The notes under the pieces were generated by a model, which worked only from the letters and a program-made list of their open reading frames with translations, was not told where the DNA came from and searched no databases. Below are positions 15,966 through 24,336 of a DNA stretch of 64,000 nucleotides, one piece after another. The translations under genes were made by a program, and so were the position numbers. Origin of the DNA: Nitrospirales bacterium (lineage in GTDB: Bacteria; Nitrospirota; Nitrospiria; Nitrospirales; UBA8639); the NCBI GenBank assembly GCA_020027205.1, contig JAHRAQ010000013.1, positions 1-64,000 of the forward strand, given 5' to 3'. The stretch's first letter is position 1; each line of letters opens with the position of its first letter.

Positions 15966-17764
15966 GTCGCGTGTTCCGCGCGGGACAGGGGTTCGGTCGC
16001 CCGATGCAGCCAGGCCGCCGTCGGCGCGTCCACCAGGGGGGCGATAACCTCCCTCACGCGGGCATGATAGGCATTGAGCCATTCGAGTTCCGCCGCCTGC
16101 AACGCCGTCACGTCGATCAGCGCCGCGTCAAACGGCGCGAGCGTGAGTGTCTCAAACGCCAGCCATGACCCGTCTTCGTCGCCGCCCGTCTTTGCGGGGA
16201 CGACCACCACAAGATTTTCCAGACGAATGCCGTATGCCCCGCTTTTGTAATATCCGGGTTCGTTGGAAAGAATCATGCCGGGCCGCAACGTGACCGCATA
16301 GGCGGTTTTCGAGATCCCCTGCGGACCTTCGTGCACGCCCAGATAACTCCCCACGCCGTGTCCGGTGCCGTGATCATAATCCAGTCGCGCGTCCCACAGC
16401 GGCGCGCGGGCCAGCGTGTCCAGTTGCGCGCCGGTCGCGCCTTTGGGAAAGACGGCCATGACAAGAGCGATCACGCCCTTCAGCACGCGGGTGTATCGAT
16501 CCCGATATTCCTGCACGGGCGCGCCGATGGCGATCGTGCGCGTGACGTCGGTCGTGCCGTCCAGGTACTGCCCGCCGGAATCGACCAGATATAACGTCCC
16601 CGGCAGAATCCGTTGATGCTGTTGCGCCGTGGCCCGGTAATGCACAATCGCGCCGTTGGCGCCGGCGGCCGAGATCGTCGGGAAACTCGCGTCACGCCAG
16701 AGCGGTTGCCGGCGGCGGCAGTCGTCAAGGAACGACTGCGCATCGAGTTCGGAGAGATGTCCGTCGCGCGCCTCACGATCCAGCCAGGCCAGAAATTGAC
16801 ACACGGCCGCGCCGTCGCGTCGATGCGCGGCCCGCGCGCCGTCGATCTCCACGGCATTTTTGCAGGCTTTCGGCAACACGCACGGATCTTCCTCTTCGAC
16901 CACACGGGCGCCGGCCCGCGTCAGTCGTTCGGCAATCCAACTCGCCGTGCGTGTCGGATCGCACAATACGCGCGCGCCGGCATTGCCCAGTCGATCCAGC
17001 GCCGAGGGAAACTCCCCGTTGCCGCACAGCCGCACGTCCGGCCCCAGGTGCGAGGCCAGCGTGGCGGACACCTTGCGCGCATCGAGAAACAACGACGCCG
17101 TGCCGTCATGCGCCAGCAGGACAAAACCGAGCGGCAACGGGGTATGCGGCACGTCCCCGCCGCGAACGTTCAGCAGCCAGGCAATGGAATCGGGAGCCGT
17201 CAGGACGACAACGTCCGCGCCGTCATGTTTCAATCCCGCGGCAATCTTCCGCCGTTTTTCTTCCGACGACGTGCCGGCATGGGCGCGGTCATGCGGCACC
17301 ACCGGCGCCGCGGGGGGCGCGGGACGGTCGTGCCAGACGGCATCAACGGGATTCGGTTCGCAGGGCGTCAACACCGCCCTGGTTTTCGCGCATGCCTCCC
17401 GCAAGGCCCAGACGTCCCGTGGCGTATGCAGCCAGGGATCATACCCCAGGGTGTCGCCGGGCTTCAGGACGGTGGACAACCACGCCGGCGCGGGACCATC
17501 ACGAAGATGCCGTGGCTCAAACACCTGCGGGTCAACCTGATTCCGCACTTGCAGCGTATAACGGCCATCCACAAAAATGGCGGCCTGCCCGGCCAGCACC
17601 ACCGCCGTGCCCGCCGACCCCGTGAACCCCGTCAACCACGCCAGCCGTTCCGCACAGGCGGGCAGGTACTCATTCTGGTATTCGTCGGTATGGGGAATGA
17701 TGAAGGCGGAAAGACGCCTCCGGTCGAGTTCCGCACGCAACATTTGTATCCGTTCTGCCATCAA
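15962..17764 (-). CDS. Xaa-Pro aminopeptidase (aminopeptidase P, M24B)
   Basis: A 600-residue enzyme that removes the N-terminal residue from peptides with proline in second position. It has the three-domain layout of the long aminopeptidase P group: two creatinase-like N-terminal domains (from ERIQMLRAELDRRRLSAFII) and a pita-bread catalytic domain. Metal ligands are visible at VDSGGQYLDGTTDVTRT (two Asp), HGTGHGVG (His), SNEPGYYKSGAYGIRLENL (Glu and Glu). It lacks a signal peptide, so it is cytoplasmic. The stop overlaps the start of the next small gene. Confidence 0.94.
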   Translation of the reverse strand: MMAERIQMLRAELDRRRLSAFIIPHTDEYQNEYLPACAERLAWLTGFTGSAGTAVVLAGQAAIFVDGRYTLQVRNQVDPQVFEPRHLRDGPAPAWLSTVLKPGDTLGYDPWLHTPRDVWALREACAKTRAVLTPCEPNPVDAVWHDRPAPPAAPVVPHDRAHAGTSSEEKRRKIAAGLKHDGADVVVLTAPDSIAWLLNVRGGDVPHTPLPLGFVLLAHDGTASLFLDARKVSATLASHLGPDVRLCGNGEFPSALDRLGNAGARVLCDPTRTASWIAERLTRAGARVVEEEDPCVLPKACKNAVEIDGARAAHRRDGAAVCQFLAWLDREARDGHLSELDAQSFLDDCRRRQPLWRDASFPTISAAGANGAIVHYRATAQQHQRILPGTLYLVDSGGQYLDGTTDVTRTIAIGAPVQEYRDRYTRVLKGVIALVMAVFPKGATGAQLDTLARAPLWDARLDYDHGTGHGVGSYLGVHEGPQGISKTAYAVTLRPGMILSNEPGYYKSGAYGIRLENLVVVVPAKTGGDEDGSWLAFETLTLAPFDAALIDVTALQAAELEWLNAYHARVREVIAPLVDAPTAAWLHRATEPLSRAEHAT

Positions 17765-17944
17765 TGGATCAACCTTTTGCCGATTTCAGGATGACCGATG
17801 TTCCAAAATATCACGTCAACATTTTTCTGGCAAAACACGGACGGTTTTGTTGAGCATCGTACAACCACTCGTTTCCCAACTTCTCATTGCCGTCGGCGAA
17901 GACTGAACAAAGCGGAACACAGTGAACTTTCTTGACACGTTGTG

Positions 17945-17961
17945 TATATTATGAACATATA
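17945..17961. promoter_or_regulatory. Dyad overlapping the brnT start, possible autoregulatory operator
   Basis: TATAT-N7-ATATA lies directly at the brnT start codon, just downstream of a TTGACA hexamer (17933-17938). BrnT-BrnA modules are known to repress their own promoter through BrnA, so an operator here is expected. The -10 element is not clear. Confidence 0.4.
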
Positions 17962-18268
17962 TGAAGATCGTTGACCTTGATCGAATCGTTGGCTTCCACT
18001 GGGACGAGGGCAACGTTTGAAAGAGCGTCGATAAGCATGGCGTCAGCAGACCGGAAACGGAGGAAGCGTTTTTGAACGAACCGCTTCTAATCGTCGAAGA
18101 TGTCGGTCACAGCAAAACGAGTTACGCTTCCATGCTCTTGGCGTCACCAATGAAGGACGCCGACTGCATGTGACTTTTACGTTGCGAGAAAAGAACACAC
18201 AGATCCGCGTCATTTCTTCACGAGACATGAGCCGCAAGGAACGAACCCGCTATGAACAGGAAACGTAA
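17961..18268 (+). pseudogene. brnT: BrnT-type toxin gene, inactivated by a stop and a frameshift
   Basis: Read from ATG 17961 the frame gives the BrnT opening FHWDEGNV, then an in-frame TGA at 18018-18020, then KSVDKHGVSRPETEEAFLNE in the same frame. After GHSK (to about 18116) the match moves to another frame: ELRFHALGVTNEGRRLHVTF, then IRVISSRDMSRKERTRYEQ. Adding one A to the AAAA run at 18114-18117 would join the parts. The assembled product would be about 102 residues, the normal size of this RelE-like ribonuclease toxin. Both lesions are in the read sequence; sequencing errors are possible but two would be needed. Confidence 0.85.
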
Positions 18269-18518
18269 ATCCATTCCCGCCTTCGAGAATGAAGCGGCAG
18301 AACGGACTTTTTGGAAACATCACGACTCGGCCGACTACGTGGACTGGAGCAAGGCCCAACGCGTCCGGTTCTCCAATCTCAAACCGTCCACCAAGCCGAT
18401 TTCTTTAAGATTGCCCGTTGCACTGCTTGAGCAGATCAAGACCGAGGCCAACAAGAGGGACGTACCCTACCAATCACTGATCAAGGTCTGGCTGTCAGAA
18501 AAACTCGCATCCAGGTAA
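18252..18518 (+). CDS. brnA: BrnA-type antitoxin
   Basis: An 88-residue antitoxin. The N-terminal part (SIPAFENEAAERTFWKHHDS, ADYVDWSKAQRVRF) is the BrnT-neutralising region. The C-terminal part (ISLRLPVALLEQIKTEANKR followed by YQSLIKVWLSEKL) is a ribbon-helix-helix DNA-binding domain of the CopG type. It overlaps the end of the broken brnT by 17 nt, the usual gene order. With its toxin disabled it may persist only as a DNA-binding protein or be on the way to loss. Confidence 0.88.
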   Translation: MNRKRKSIPAFENEAAERTFWKHHDSADYVDWSKAQRVRFSNLKPSTKPISLRLPVALLEQIKTEANKRDVPYQSLIKVWLSEKLASR

Positions 18519-18531
18519 CTTGCGTCCCCCT

Positions 18532-19593
18532 TCACCCGCCACGCAGATACTCAATGAGCGACATTACCTCTTTCTGACTAAACACCTGCCTTTGACTTGT
18601 GATGTAAGATGCGGTTTGACCCACGGACAGCGTTTTCACGTATTGATATTCCTGATTTGGCTTGTGGTTCACTAGGCAGAGGATCATTTTGGGCGATATT
18701 TTTCTGTCCCCCCAGTGGTCGGAAAAGTTGTCAATATCTCCTCTCTCAACGGCCTGATTCAGCAACACAAAAACCGCAAAGTTGCCTCTTCTTAATTGCC
18801 TAATCGGAGAAAACAACTCCGGGCTATCTACTGAACCCTTGCTCCAGTTCTTTGTTTCCACCAAATACAGGCCGGTGGGCCCGACAACAACATGGTCTAT
18901 CTGTATTGAATATATTCTGTCGTCATTATTCCTGTCATACATAGGCCGAGAAAATTTCAACTTGTAATCGTCGATAACGGCGTACTCATCGGGAAGCCTT
19001 GACAGTTCCCGTATCACCCTCTCCTCTCCTTCCGCTCCGTAAAACAAGTATGTATGTTTCTCAAAAAACGCGAGGATTTTTTGCTGCTTTTTTATATCAC
19101 TGGCCGCATAGTATTCCACCCAGTCTTTTACATTGTTTTTTCTATCATCGATTTCAGCCCTTATGCTGTCAATCTTTGCAAATACCTTCCTGAAAGGCTT
19201 CCTTAATACTTTCTCAAAAGAGTTTTCCAAAACATTCCTTCTTCTCGTTAGTTTCCTTTTCCGAAAATAGAAAAACAATCGCATCAACATATTCCGGCTT
19301 TCGTTTTCGGCAAGCGCCTCTTTTGTTTCTTTCAATACATTTCTTAAGAAGGCATCCCTTTCTTTGATTTCATGATCGATGTTCAGTGACAGTTGCCTGC
19401 ATTGCGACTCGAGATCAACGACTTCCTTTTTCAGAATTTCGCTGCAGTGTTTCCTGATGTGATTAATGGAATTTCTGCAATTATCTCGAAATGACCTAAT
19501 ATCATCCATCGATTCGAATGCACCCATTCCCGCCCTTGCAAATTCGTCAATCAACTGCGTCAGAGAACCTGTTTGTCCATAGATTTTCGCCAT
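18532..19593 (-). CDS. NERD-domain protein (nuclease-related), low-GC
   Basis: A 353-residue protein with markedly lower G+C than its neighbours, which suggests recent transfer. Residues of about 60-180 are a charged helical region (KERDAFLRNVLKETKEAL; KAFRKVFAKIDSIRAEIDD-like segments) likely to form a coiled coil. The NERD domain follows: GAEGEERVIRELSRLPDEYA, then IDHVVVGPTGLYLVETKNW, which supplies the Asp, Glu and Lys of a PD-(D/E)XK-type site. No helicase or kinase domain is attached. NERD proteins are mostly uncharacterised, and some occur in defence islands. Start chosen at ATG 19593. Confidence 0.85.
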   Translation of the reverse strand: MAKIYGQTGSLTQLIDEFARAGMGAFESMDDIRSFRDNCRNSINHIRKHCSEILKKEVVDLESQCRQLSLNIDHEIKERDAFLRNVLKETKEALAENESRNMLMRLFFYFRKRKLTRRRNVLENSFEKVLRKPFRKVFAKIDSIRAEIDDRKNNVKDWVEYYAASDIKKQQKILAFFEKHTYLFYGAEGEERVIRELSRLPDEYAVIDDYKLKFSRPMYDRNNDDRIYSIQIDHVVVGPTGLYLVETKNWSKGSVDSPELFSPIRQLRRGNFAVFVLLNQAVERGDIDNFSDHWGDRKISPKMILCLVNHKPNQEYQYVKTLSVGQTASYITSQRQVFSQKEVMSLIEYLRGG

Positions 19594-19729
19594 ACAATAA
19601 CCCTCTCAAAAACACTCGGGAATGCGCTGTAAAATTATGTTTTTCTGCCGATAACGTCTCTTGAAAAAATGACAGGCAAAGTCGCTCAAACCGGAAAAAC
19701 ATACTCGCGGGAAGGACAAAAAAAGACGC

Positions 19730-19757
19730 TGGATTCCCGCTTTCGCGGGAATGACGG
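19730..19757. repeat. Short hairpin related to the palindromic repeats
   Basis: TGGATTCCCGC followed by TTTCGCGGGAATGACGG forms a compact hairpin whose sequence matches the arms of the elements at 3574-3686 and 4071-4179. It looks like a single arm or a solo end. The 243-bp gap between the NERD gene and sucD holds this and nothing else I can name. Confidence 0.7.
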
Positions 19758-19836
19758 AAGGAGTGAGCAGAGATGGCAACAAAGACAGAAGATGGGTTGT
19801 GGTTCTTGCTACCGTCGTTATGACTAGACGGCACGA

Positions 19837-20709
19837 TTACCCGCCCAGCGCCGCTTTCGCCGTCTCGCCAATCTCCGAGGGGTTGCGGACGACGCGGACG
19901 CCGGCGGCTTCGAGAGCGGCCATTTTGTCCTGGGCGGTGCCCTGGCCGCCGGTGATGATGGCGCCGGCGTGGCCCATGCGGCGGCCCGGAGGGGCGGTCA
20001 TGCCGGCGATGAACGCGATGACCGGCTTGGTCATTTCCCGTTGGATGAACGTCGCGGCTTTTTCTTCGGCGTCGCCGCCGATTTCTCCGATCATGACCAC
20101 GGCCCTGGTCTCGTCGTCCTGTTCAAACATGTGCAGCAGGTCGATGTAACCCGTGCCGATGACGGGGTCGCCGCCGATGCCCACGCACGTCGTTTCCCCC
20201 AGCCCCAGGTTCGTCAACTGATTCACCGCTTCATAGGTGAGCGTGCCGCTGCGGGAAATCACACCGACCTTGCCTTTTTGATGAATGAACCCCGGCATGA
20301 TGCCGATTTTGCACTCGCCGGCCGTGATAATCCCCGGACAATTCGGCCCGATGAGCCGGGTCTGCGTGCTCGCCAGCGCGCGTTTCACCCGCACCATGTC
20401 GTTGACGGGAATGCCTTCCGTGATGCACACCACCAGCCAGACGCCCGCGTGCGCGGCTTCCAGAATCGCGTCGGCGGCAAAGAGCGGCGGCACAAAAATC
20501 AACGACGTGGTGGCCTCCGTTTTGCGCACGGCCTCGCGCACCGTGTTGAACACGGGAATGCCTTCGACATCCTGACCGGCCTTGCCGGGCGTCACGCCGG
20601 CGACCACGTGCGTGCCGTAGGCTTTGCACTGGGCCGCATGGAACGAGCCTTCTTTCCCCGTGATGCCCTGCACCACCACCCGCGTCGCCGTATTCACCAG
20701 AATGCTCAT
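19837..20709 (-). CDS. sucD: Succinyl-CoA synthetase alpha subunit
   Basis: The 290-residue alpha subunit of succinate-CoA ligase, which in a reductive cycle activates succinate to succinyl-CoA with ATP. It shows the CoA-binding Rossmann start ([20 protein letters not shown]), [20 protein letters not shown], and the phosphohistidine loop [16 protein letters not shown] precedes the ATG. It is the last gene of the minus-strand rTCA unit, downstream of sucC. Confidence 0.97.
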   Translation of the reverse strand: MSILVNTATRVVVQGITGKEGSFHAAQCKAYGTHVVAGVTPGKAGQDVEGIPVFNTVREAVRKTEATTSLIFVPPLFAADAILEAAHAGVWLVVCITEGIPVNDMVRVKRALASTQTRLIGPNCPGIITAGECKIGIMPGFIHQKGKVGVISRSGTLTYEAVNQLTNLGLGETTCVGIGGDPVIGTGYIDLLHMFEQDDETRAVVMIGEIGGDAEEKAATFIQREMTKPVIAFIAGMTAPPGRRMGHAGAIITGGQGTAQDKMAALEAAGVRVVRNPSEIGETAKAALGG

Positions 20710-20763
20710 GCCGTTCCTTCCCCTGTTGCGCCACGCCCGCCGGTCACGAACGCGAGCGCGCAG

Positions 20764-21948
20764 TCAACGCTTTCTTCGTTTGCCCTTCATGGCCACGATT
20801 TTTTGCGCGGCTTCCCACAGGTCCGTCGCCACGTCAATTTTCAACCCCGACTCGGCCAGCAACTTTCGTCCTTCCTCCGCATTGGTACCCTGCAAACGCA
20901 CCACCACCGGCAGGGTCATCCCCACTTCCTTCGACGCCTCGATGACGCCGTGGGCAATCCGTTCGCAACGCACGATACCGCCGAAGATGTTGACGAAAAT
21001 GCCTTTGACTTTTTTGTCCTTGAGGAGGATGCGAAACCCGGCGGCCACGGTCTCTTTGGTGGCGCCACCGCCCACGTCCAGAAAATTCGCCGGCTCCGCG
21101 CCCGCCAGTTTAATCACGTCCATGGTGGCCATGGCCAACCCCGCCCCGTTCACCATGCAGCCGATGTCGCCGTCCAGTTTCACGTAATTCAGATTGTGCC
21201 GCCCGGCTTCAATTTCCAGCGGCTCTTCTTCGTGCAAATCGCGGAACGCCTGAACGTCCGGGTGCTTGCACAACGCATTGTCATCGAACGACACCTTGCC
21301 GTCGAGCGCGATGAGTCGGTGATCCGTGGTGATCACCAACGGGTTGATCTCCACCAGCGACGCGTTTTTTTCCATGAACAGGCGGTAGAGATTGTCCAGC
21401 ATGGACAGAAACGGTTTCACCACCGCGTTGTCCATGGCGGGCAGTTCCAGGGCAAAAGCCAGATTGCGCCCGTGATGGGGCTGAAATCCGACGGCGGGGT
21501 CAATCGCTTCGCGGAGCACTTTCTCCGGCGTTTGCGCCGCCACGTCTTCGATGTCCATGCCGCCTTCGGTGCTCGCAATAAACGTCGGGAACCCCGTATC
21601 CCGGTCCACCAGCAGCCCCAGGTACAACTCTTTGGCAATCTCCGCGCCCTCTTCAATCAGCAGCCGCCGGACTTTTCTGCCCTTCGGCCCGGTCTGATGC
21701 GTCACCAGAACTTTGCCGAGAATCTCCCGCGCCAGGGCCGGCACGTCGGCGCGGTTCCTGGTGATTTTCACGCCGCCGGCCTTGCCCCGCCCGCCGGCGT
21801 GAATCTGCGCTTTGACGACGAACACCGGCGCGTCAAGCACGGCGGCCCACTTTTCCGCGGCGCGCGGCGTCTTCATCGCCTTGCCGCGCGGCACCGGAAT
21901 GTCGAATTGCGCGAATAATTCTTTCGCCTGAAATTCGTGGATGTTCAT
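20764..21948 (-). CDS. sucC: Succinyl-CoA synthetase beta subunit
   Basis: The 394-residue ATP-grasp subunit that binds nucleotide and succinate. It begins [20 protein letters not shown] and carries [14 protein letters not shown] in the ATP-grasp region, [11 protein letters not shown], and the C-terminal [20 protein letters not shown] with [20 protein letters not shown] lies just before the ATG. It follows frdA and precedes sucD with short gaps, as expected for a shared transcript. Confidence 0.97.
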   Translation of the reverse strand: MNIHEFQAKELFAQFDIPVPRGKAMKTPRAAEKWAAVLDAPVFVVKAQIHAGGRGKAGGVKITRNRADVPALAREILGKVLVTHQTGPKGRKVRRLLIEEGAEIAKELYLGLLVDRDTGFPTFIASTEGGMDIEDVAAQTPEKVLREAIDPAVGFQPHHGRNLAFALELPAMDNAVVKPFLSMLDNLYRLFMEKNASLVEINPLVITTDHRLIALDGKVSFDDNALCKHPDVQAFRDLHEEEPLEIEAGRHNLNYVKLDGDIGCMVNGAGLAMATMDVIKLAGAEPANFLDVGGGATKETVAAGFRILLKDKKVKGIFVNIFGGIVRCERIAHGVIEASKEVGMTLPVVVRLQGTNAEEGRKLLAESGLKIDVATDLWEAAQKIVAMKGKRRKR

Positions 21949-21969
21949 GATGTTCCTTTCACACGCCGC

Positions 21970-23550
21970 CTATGGCTGCCCGGCGTAGGCGGGCAACACG
22001 AGCGGCGAGACCACCCGGTCGGTGACGCCGTGCTTGCCGGCGTCCTCACGGAAACGGCGCAGATGGTTCAGCGTCAACATGCCCTGCGGGATGGCGGCGG
22101 CGCGCGCCGCGGCCGTCATCCCCGACCGTTTGCCGAACACCATCAAATCCAACAGCGAATTGCCCATGAGACGATTGCGGCCATGCAGCCCGCCGGAGGT
22201 TTCGCCGGCCGCAAACAGATTGCGCACCGGCGTCTCGCCGTTGACGTCAATTTTCGCGCCGCCGTTTTGATAATGCAGGGTGGGATAAATCAGCACCGGG
22301 TCGGTGCGGATATCCACGCCGTATCGCGCATACTGGCGCACCATCGCGGGGAAATGTTTGTCCAGCGTGCCCGCGCCCTGCGCGACTTCCAGCAGCGGAG
22401 TGTCCAGCCACACGCCGACGCGGCCGGTGGCCGTTCGAACGCCGCGGCCTTCCTCGCATTCCCGAATAATGGACGACGCCACCACGTCGCGGGTGTCCAG
22501 TTCGTTCACAAAACGTTCGCCCTTCGCGTTGACCAGATGCCCGCCCTCCGACCGGATGCCTTCGGTGACCAGTTGCCCCACCAGTTGTTCGGGATACACG
22601 CCGCCGGACGGGTGATATTGAAACGTGTCAATCTGCACGAGCGGCACGCCGATGCGGTAGGCCAGCGCGAGACCGTCGCCGGTGGCGCCGTAATGATTGC
22701 TCGTGGGAAACCCCTGAATGTGCAGCCGCCCGATGCCGCCGGTGGCCAGAATCACGGTCTTGGCCGCCGCCACAATGTGCCGTTTGTTGTCCAGATCCAA
22801 CAGCACGGCGCCGGCGCACGCGCCTTGTTCGTCGCTCAACAGTTCCACCGCCGCGGAAAATTCGAGCAACGGAATCTTCCGGTTAAGCACCTCGTCTTTC
22901 AGGACGCGCATGATTTCAAGGCCGGTGTAATCGGAACAGGTCAGCAACCGCTCCCTGGTGCTGCCGCCGCCTTTTTTGACGTGCAGACCGCCGTCGGCGT
23001 TCCGGTCAAACAGCACGCCCAGTTCCAACAACCATTGCGCGACGGACGGGCCTTCCTCGACCATCGTCTTCAACAACCGATGGTCGTTCTTCATGTGCCC
23101 GCCCTTGAGGGTGTCGAGGAAATGCTGCACCGGCGAATCATCGGGGGCCACGGCAATCTGCATCCCGCCCTGGGCCATCACCGAGTTGGAATCCGCCAAC
23201 CGCAACTTCGTCGCCAGCAGGACGTTGGCGCCCTGTCCGTGCGCGTGCAACGCGGCGGCGCACCCCGCCCCGCCGCCGCCGACGACGAGGACATCAACGA
23301 CGTGGGCGGGGGAAAGGGGAAGGTCGCCGGCAATCGAACTGTCGCCTTCCAGCAACGCGGCCAGTTCGCGCACCGTCCGGTCACCGGCGTTCGGGCCGAA
23401 CGCGATCGGACGATACGCGGCCTCGCGGTAATCGGGATGCCATCTTTGAATCAGCGCGTCGCGGTCGGCGAGGGAAAGTCGCGGCGGGGTGTACTTCAGG
23501 CGGGCGTCACGGGAGGCGTGCACCACGTCGTACAGTGGTTGAAAATCCAT
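21970..23550 (-). CDS. frdA: Fumarate reductase/succinate dehydrogenase-type flavoprotein subunit, short form
   Basis: A 526-residue flavoprotein, placed among rTCA genes and so likely a fumarate reductase. An unusual N-terminal extension of about 80 residues precedes the FAD motif VDVLVVGGGGAGCAAALHAH. Catalytic-region motifs are FQYHPSGGVYPEQLV, TEGIRSEGGHLVN and HGRNRLMGNSLLDLMVFGKR. At the covalent-FAD site, where classical SdhA/FrdA has SHT, this protein has SNSVMAQGG, so FAD is predicted to be non-covalently bound. The C terminus stops about 35 residues after the last motif, so the usual C-terminal helical domain is missing. frdB ends 3 bp upstream. Confidence 0.9.
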   Translation of the reverse strand: MDFQPLYDVVHASRDARLKYTPPRLSLADRDALIQRWHPDYREAAYRPIAFGPNAGDRTVRELAALLEGDSSIAGDLPLSPAHVVDVLVVGGGGAGCAAALHAHGQGANVLLATKLRLADSNSVMAQGGMQIAVAPDDSPVQHFLDTLKGGHMKNDHRLLKTMVEEGPSVAQWLLELGVLFDRNADGGLHVKKGGGSTRERLLTCSDYTGLEIMRVLKDEVLNRKIPLLEFSAAVELLSDEQGACAGAVLLDLDNKRHIVAAAKTVILATGGIGRLHIQGFPTSNHYGATGDGLALAYRIGVPLVQIDTFQYHPSGGVYPEQLVGQLVTEGIRSEGGHLVNAKGERFVNELDTRDVVASSIIRECEEGRGVRTATGRVGVWLDTPLLEVAQGAGTLDKHFPAMVRQYARYGVDIRTDPVLIYPTLHYQNGGAKIDVNGETPVRNLFAAGETSGGLHGRNRLMGNSLLDLMVFGKRSGMTAAARAAAIPQGMLTLNHLRRFREDAGKHGVTDRVVSPLVLPAYAGQP

Positions 23551-23553
23551 GTC

Positions 23554-24291
23554 TCACCCGGACTTCCCGGCCGACGTGATCGACGCGGATGTCTGTTGCA
23601 ATTCGTCATCGGTCATTTTCAGCACGCGCCGCCAGTCGTCGTCGTACCGCCCCTTCGCAATGGCCTGAATGCGGTCGGTGAGACCCGACGGCGGTTCCAG
23701 TTCGCGCGCCCCGTGGGCACGGCTGGCATAGACGCCCACGAGATTCGGCACGATGTCGGCAATGCACACCGGTGCGCACAGGCCGCACATCACGCAATCC
23801 ATAAACGTCTCCGACACCGCCTTGAAATCGCCGAAGACGGCTTTCCACACGCCCTCGCGCACGTCAATCTGCTGCGGGCAGGCCTCGGTGCAGGCGTTGC
23901 AGTTCCGGCACAGCGGCGCTTCGGGATACAGGTCGAACAACGCCTGTTTGGGATCTTCGATGTTCGTCACATCATAGGTGGCTTTCCGCGCGGGGAAGGG
24001 CGGCGCGAAGGAAAATGACATGCCGTCTTCGACCGCGTGGGAACAGGCCAGGCATGTTTTAACTTTCGGATCGTCTTTCGTGCGGTAATAGGTCGCGCAG
24101 GCGCCGCAAAACCCGCCGAGGCATCCGGCCCCCCGCGTGACTTCGTGGCCGGTGTGCCAGAGGGCCTTCATCAACGTCACCCCCGCCGGCACCTGAAACG
24201 GCTTGCCGGCAATCTCCACCGTGACCATGGGCGGATGGAGCGCGTCTTCCTGCTCAACGGCGGCGACTTTATCGAATGATTTAGTGGTCAT
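23554..24291 (-). CDS. frdB: Fumarate reductase iron-sulfur subunit
   Basis: A 245-residue electron-transfer subunit. The N-terminal ferredoxin-like domain has CLGGFCGAC and a later KTCLAC for a [2Fe-2S] cluster. The C-terminal part has CRNCNACTEACP and CVMCGLCAPVC, two complete four-Cys sets. The second has the spacing of an ordinary [4Fe-4S] site, not the [3Fe-4S] pattern of classical SdhB. No cytochrome b or membrane anchor gene follows, so the enzyme may be soluble or use an anchor coded elsewhere. Confidence 0.9.
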   Translation of the reverse strand: MTTKSFDKVAAVEQEDALHPPMVTVEIAGKPFQVPAGVTLMKALWHTGHEVTRGAGCLGGFCGACATYYRTKDDPKVKTCLACSHAVEDGMSFSFAPPFPARKATYDVTNIEDPKQALFDLYPEAPLCRNCNACTEACPQQIDVREGVWKAVFGDFKAVSETFMDCVMCGLCAPVCIADIVPNLVGVYASRAHGARELEPPSGLTDRIQAIAKGRYDDDWRRVLKMTDDELQQTSASITSAGKSG

Positions 24292-24336
24292 GGTTTCCGT
24301 TGATTGTTCAAGACGGTGCTTTGTGTGTCAGCCGGA

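Noticed and set aside
21937..24018. A 693-codon plus-strand open frame opposite frdA and frdB
   Set aside because: The opposite strand encodes clear flavoprotein and Fe-S motifs, and this frame has none.
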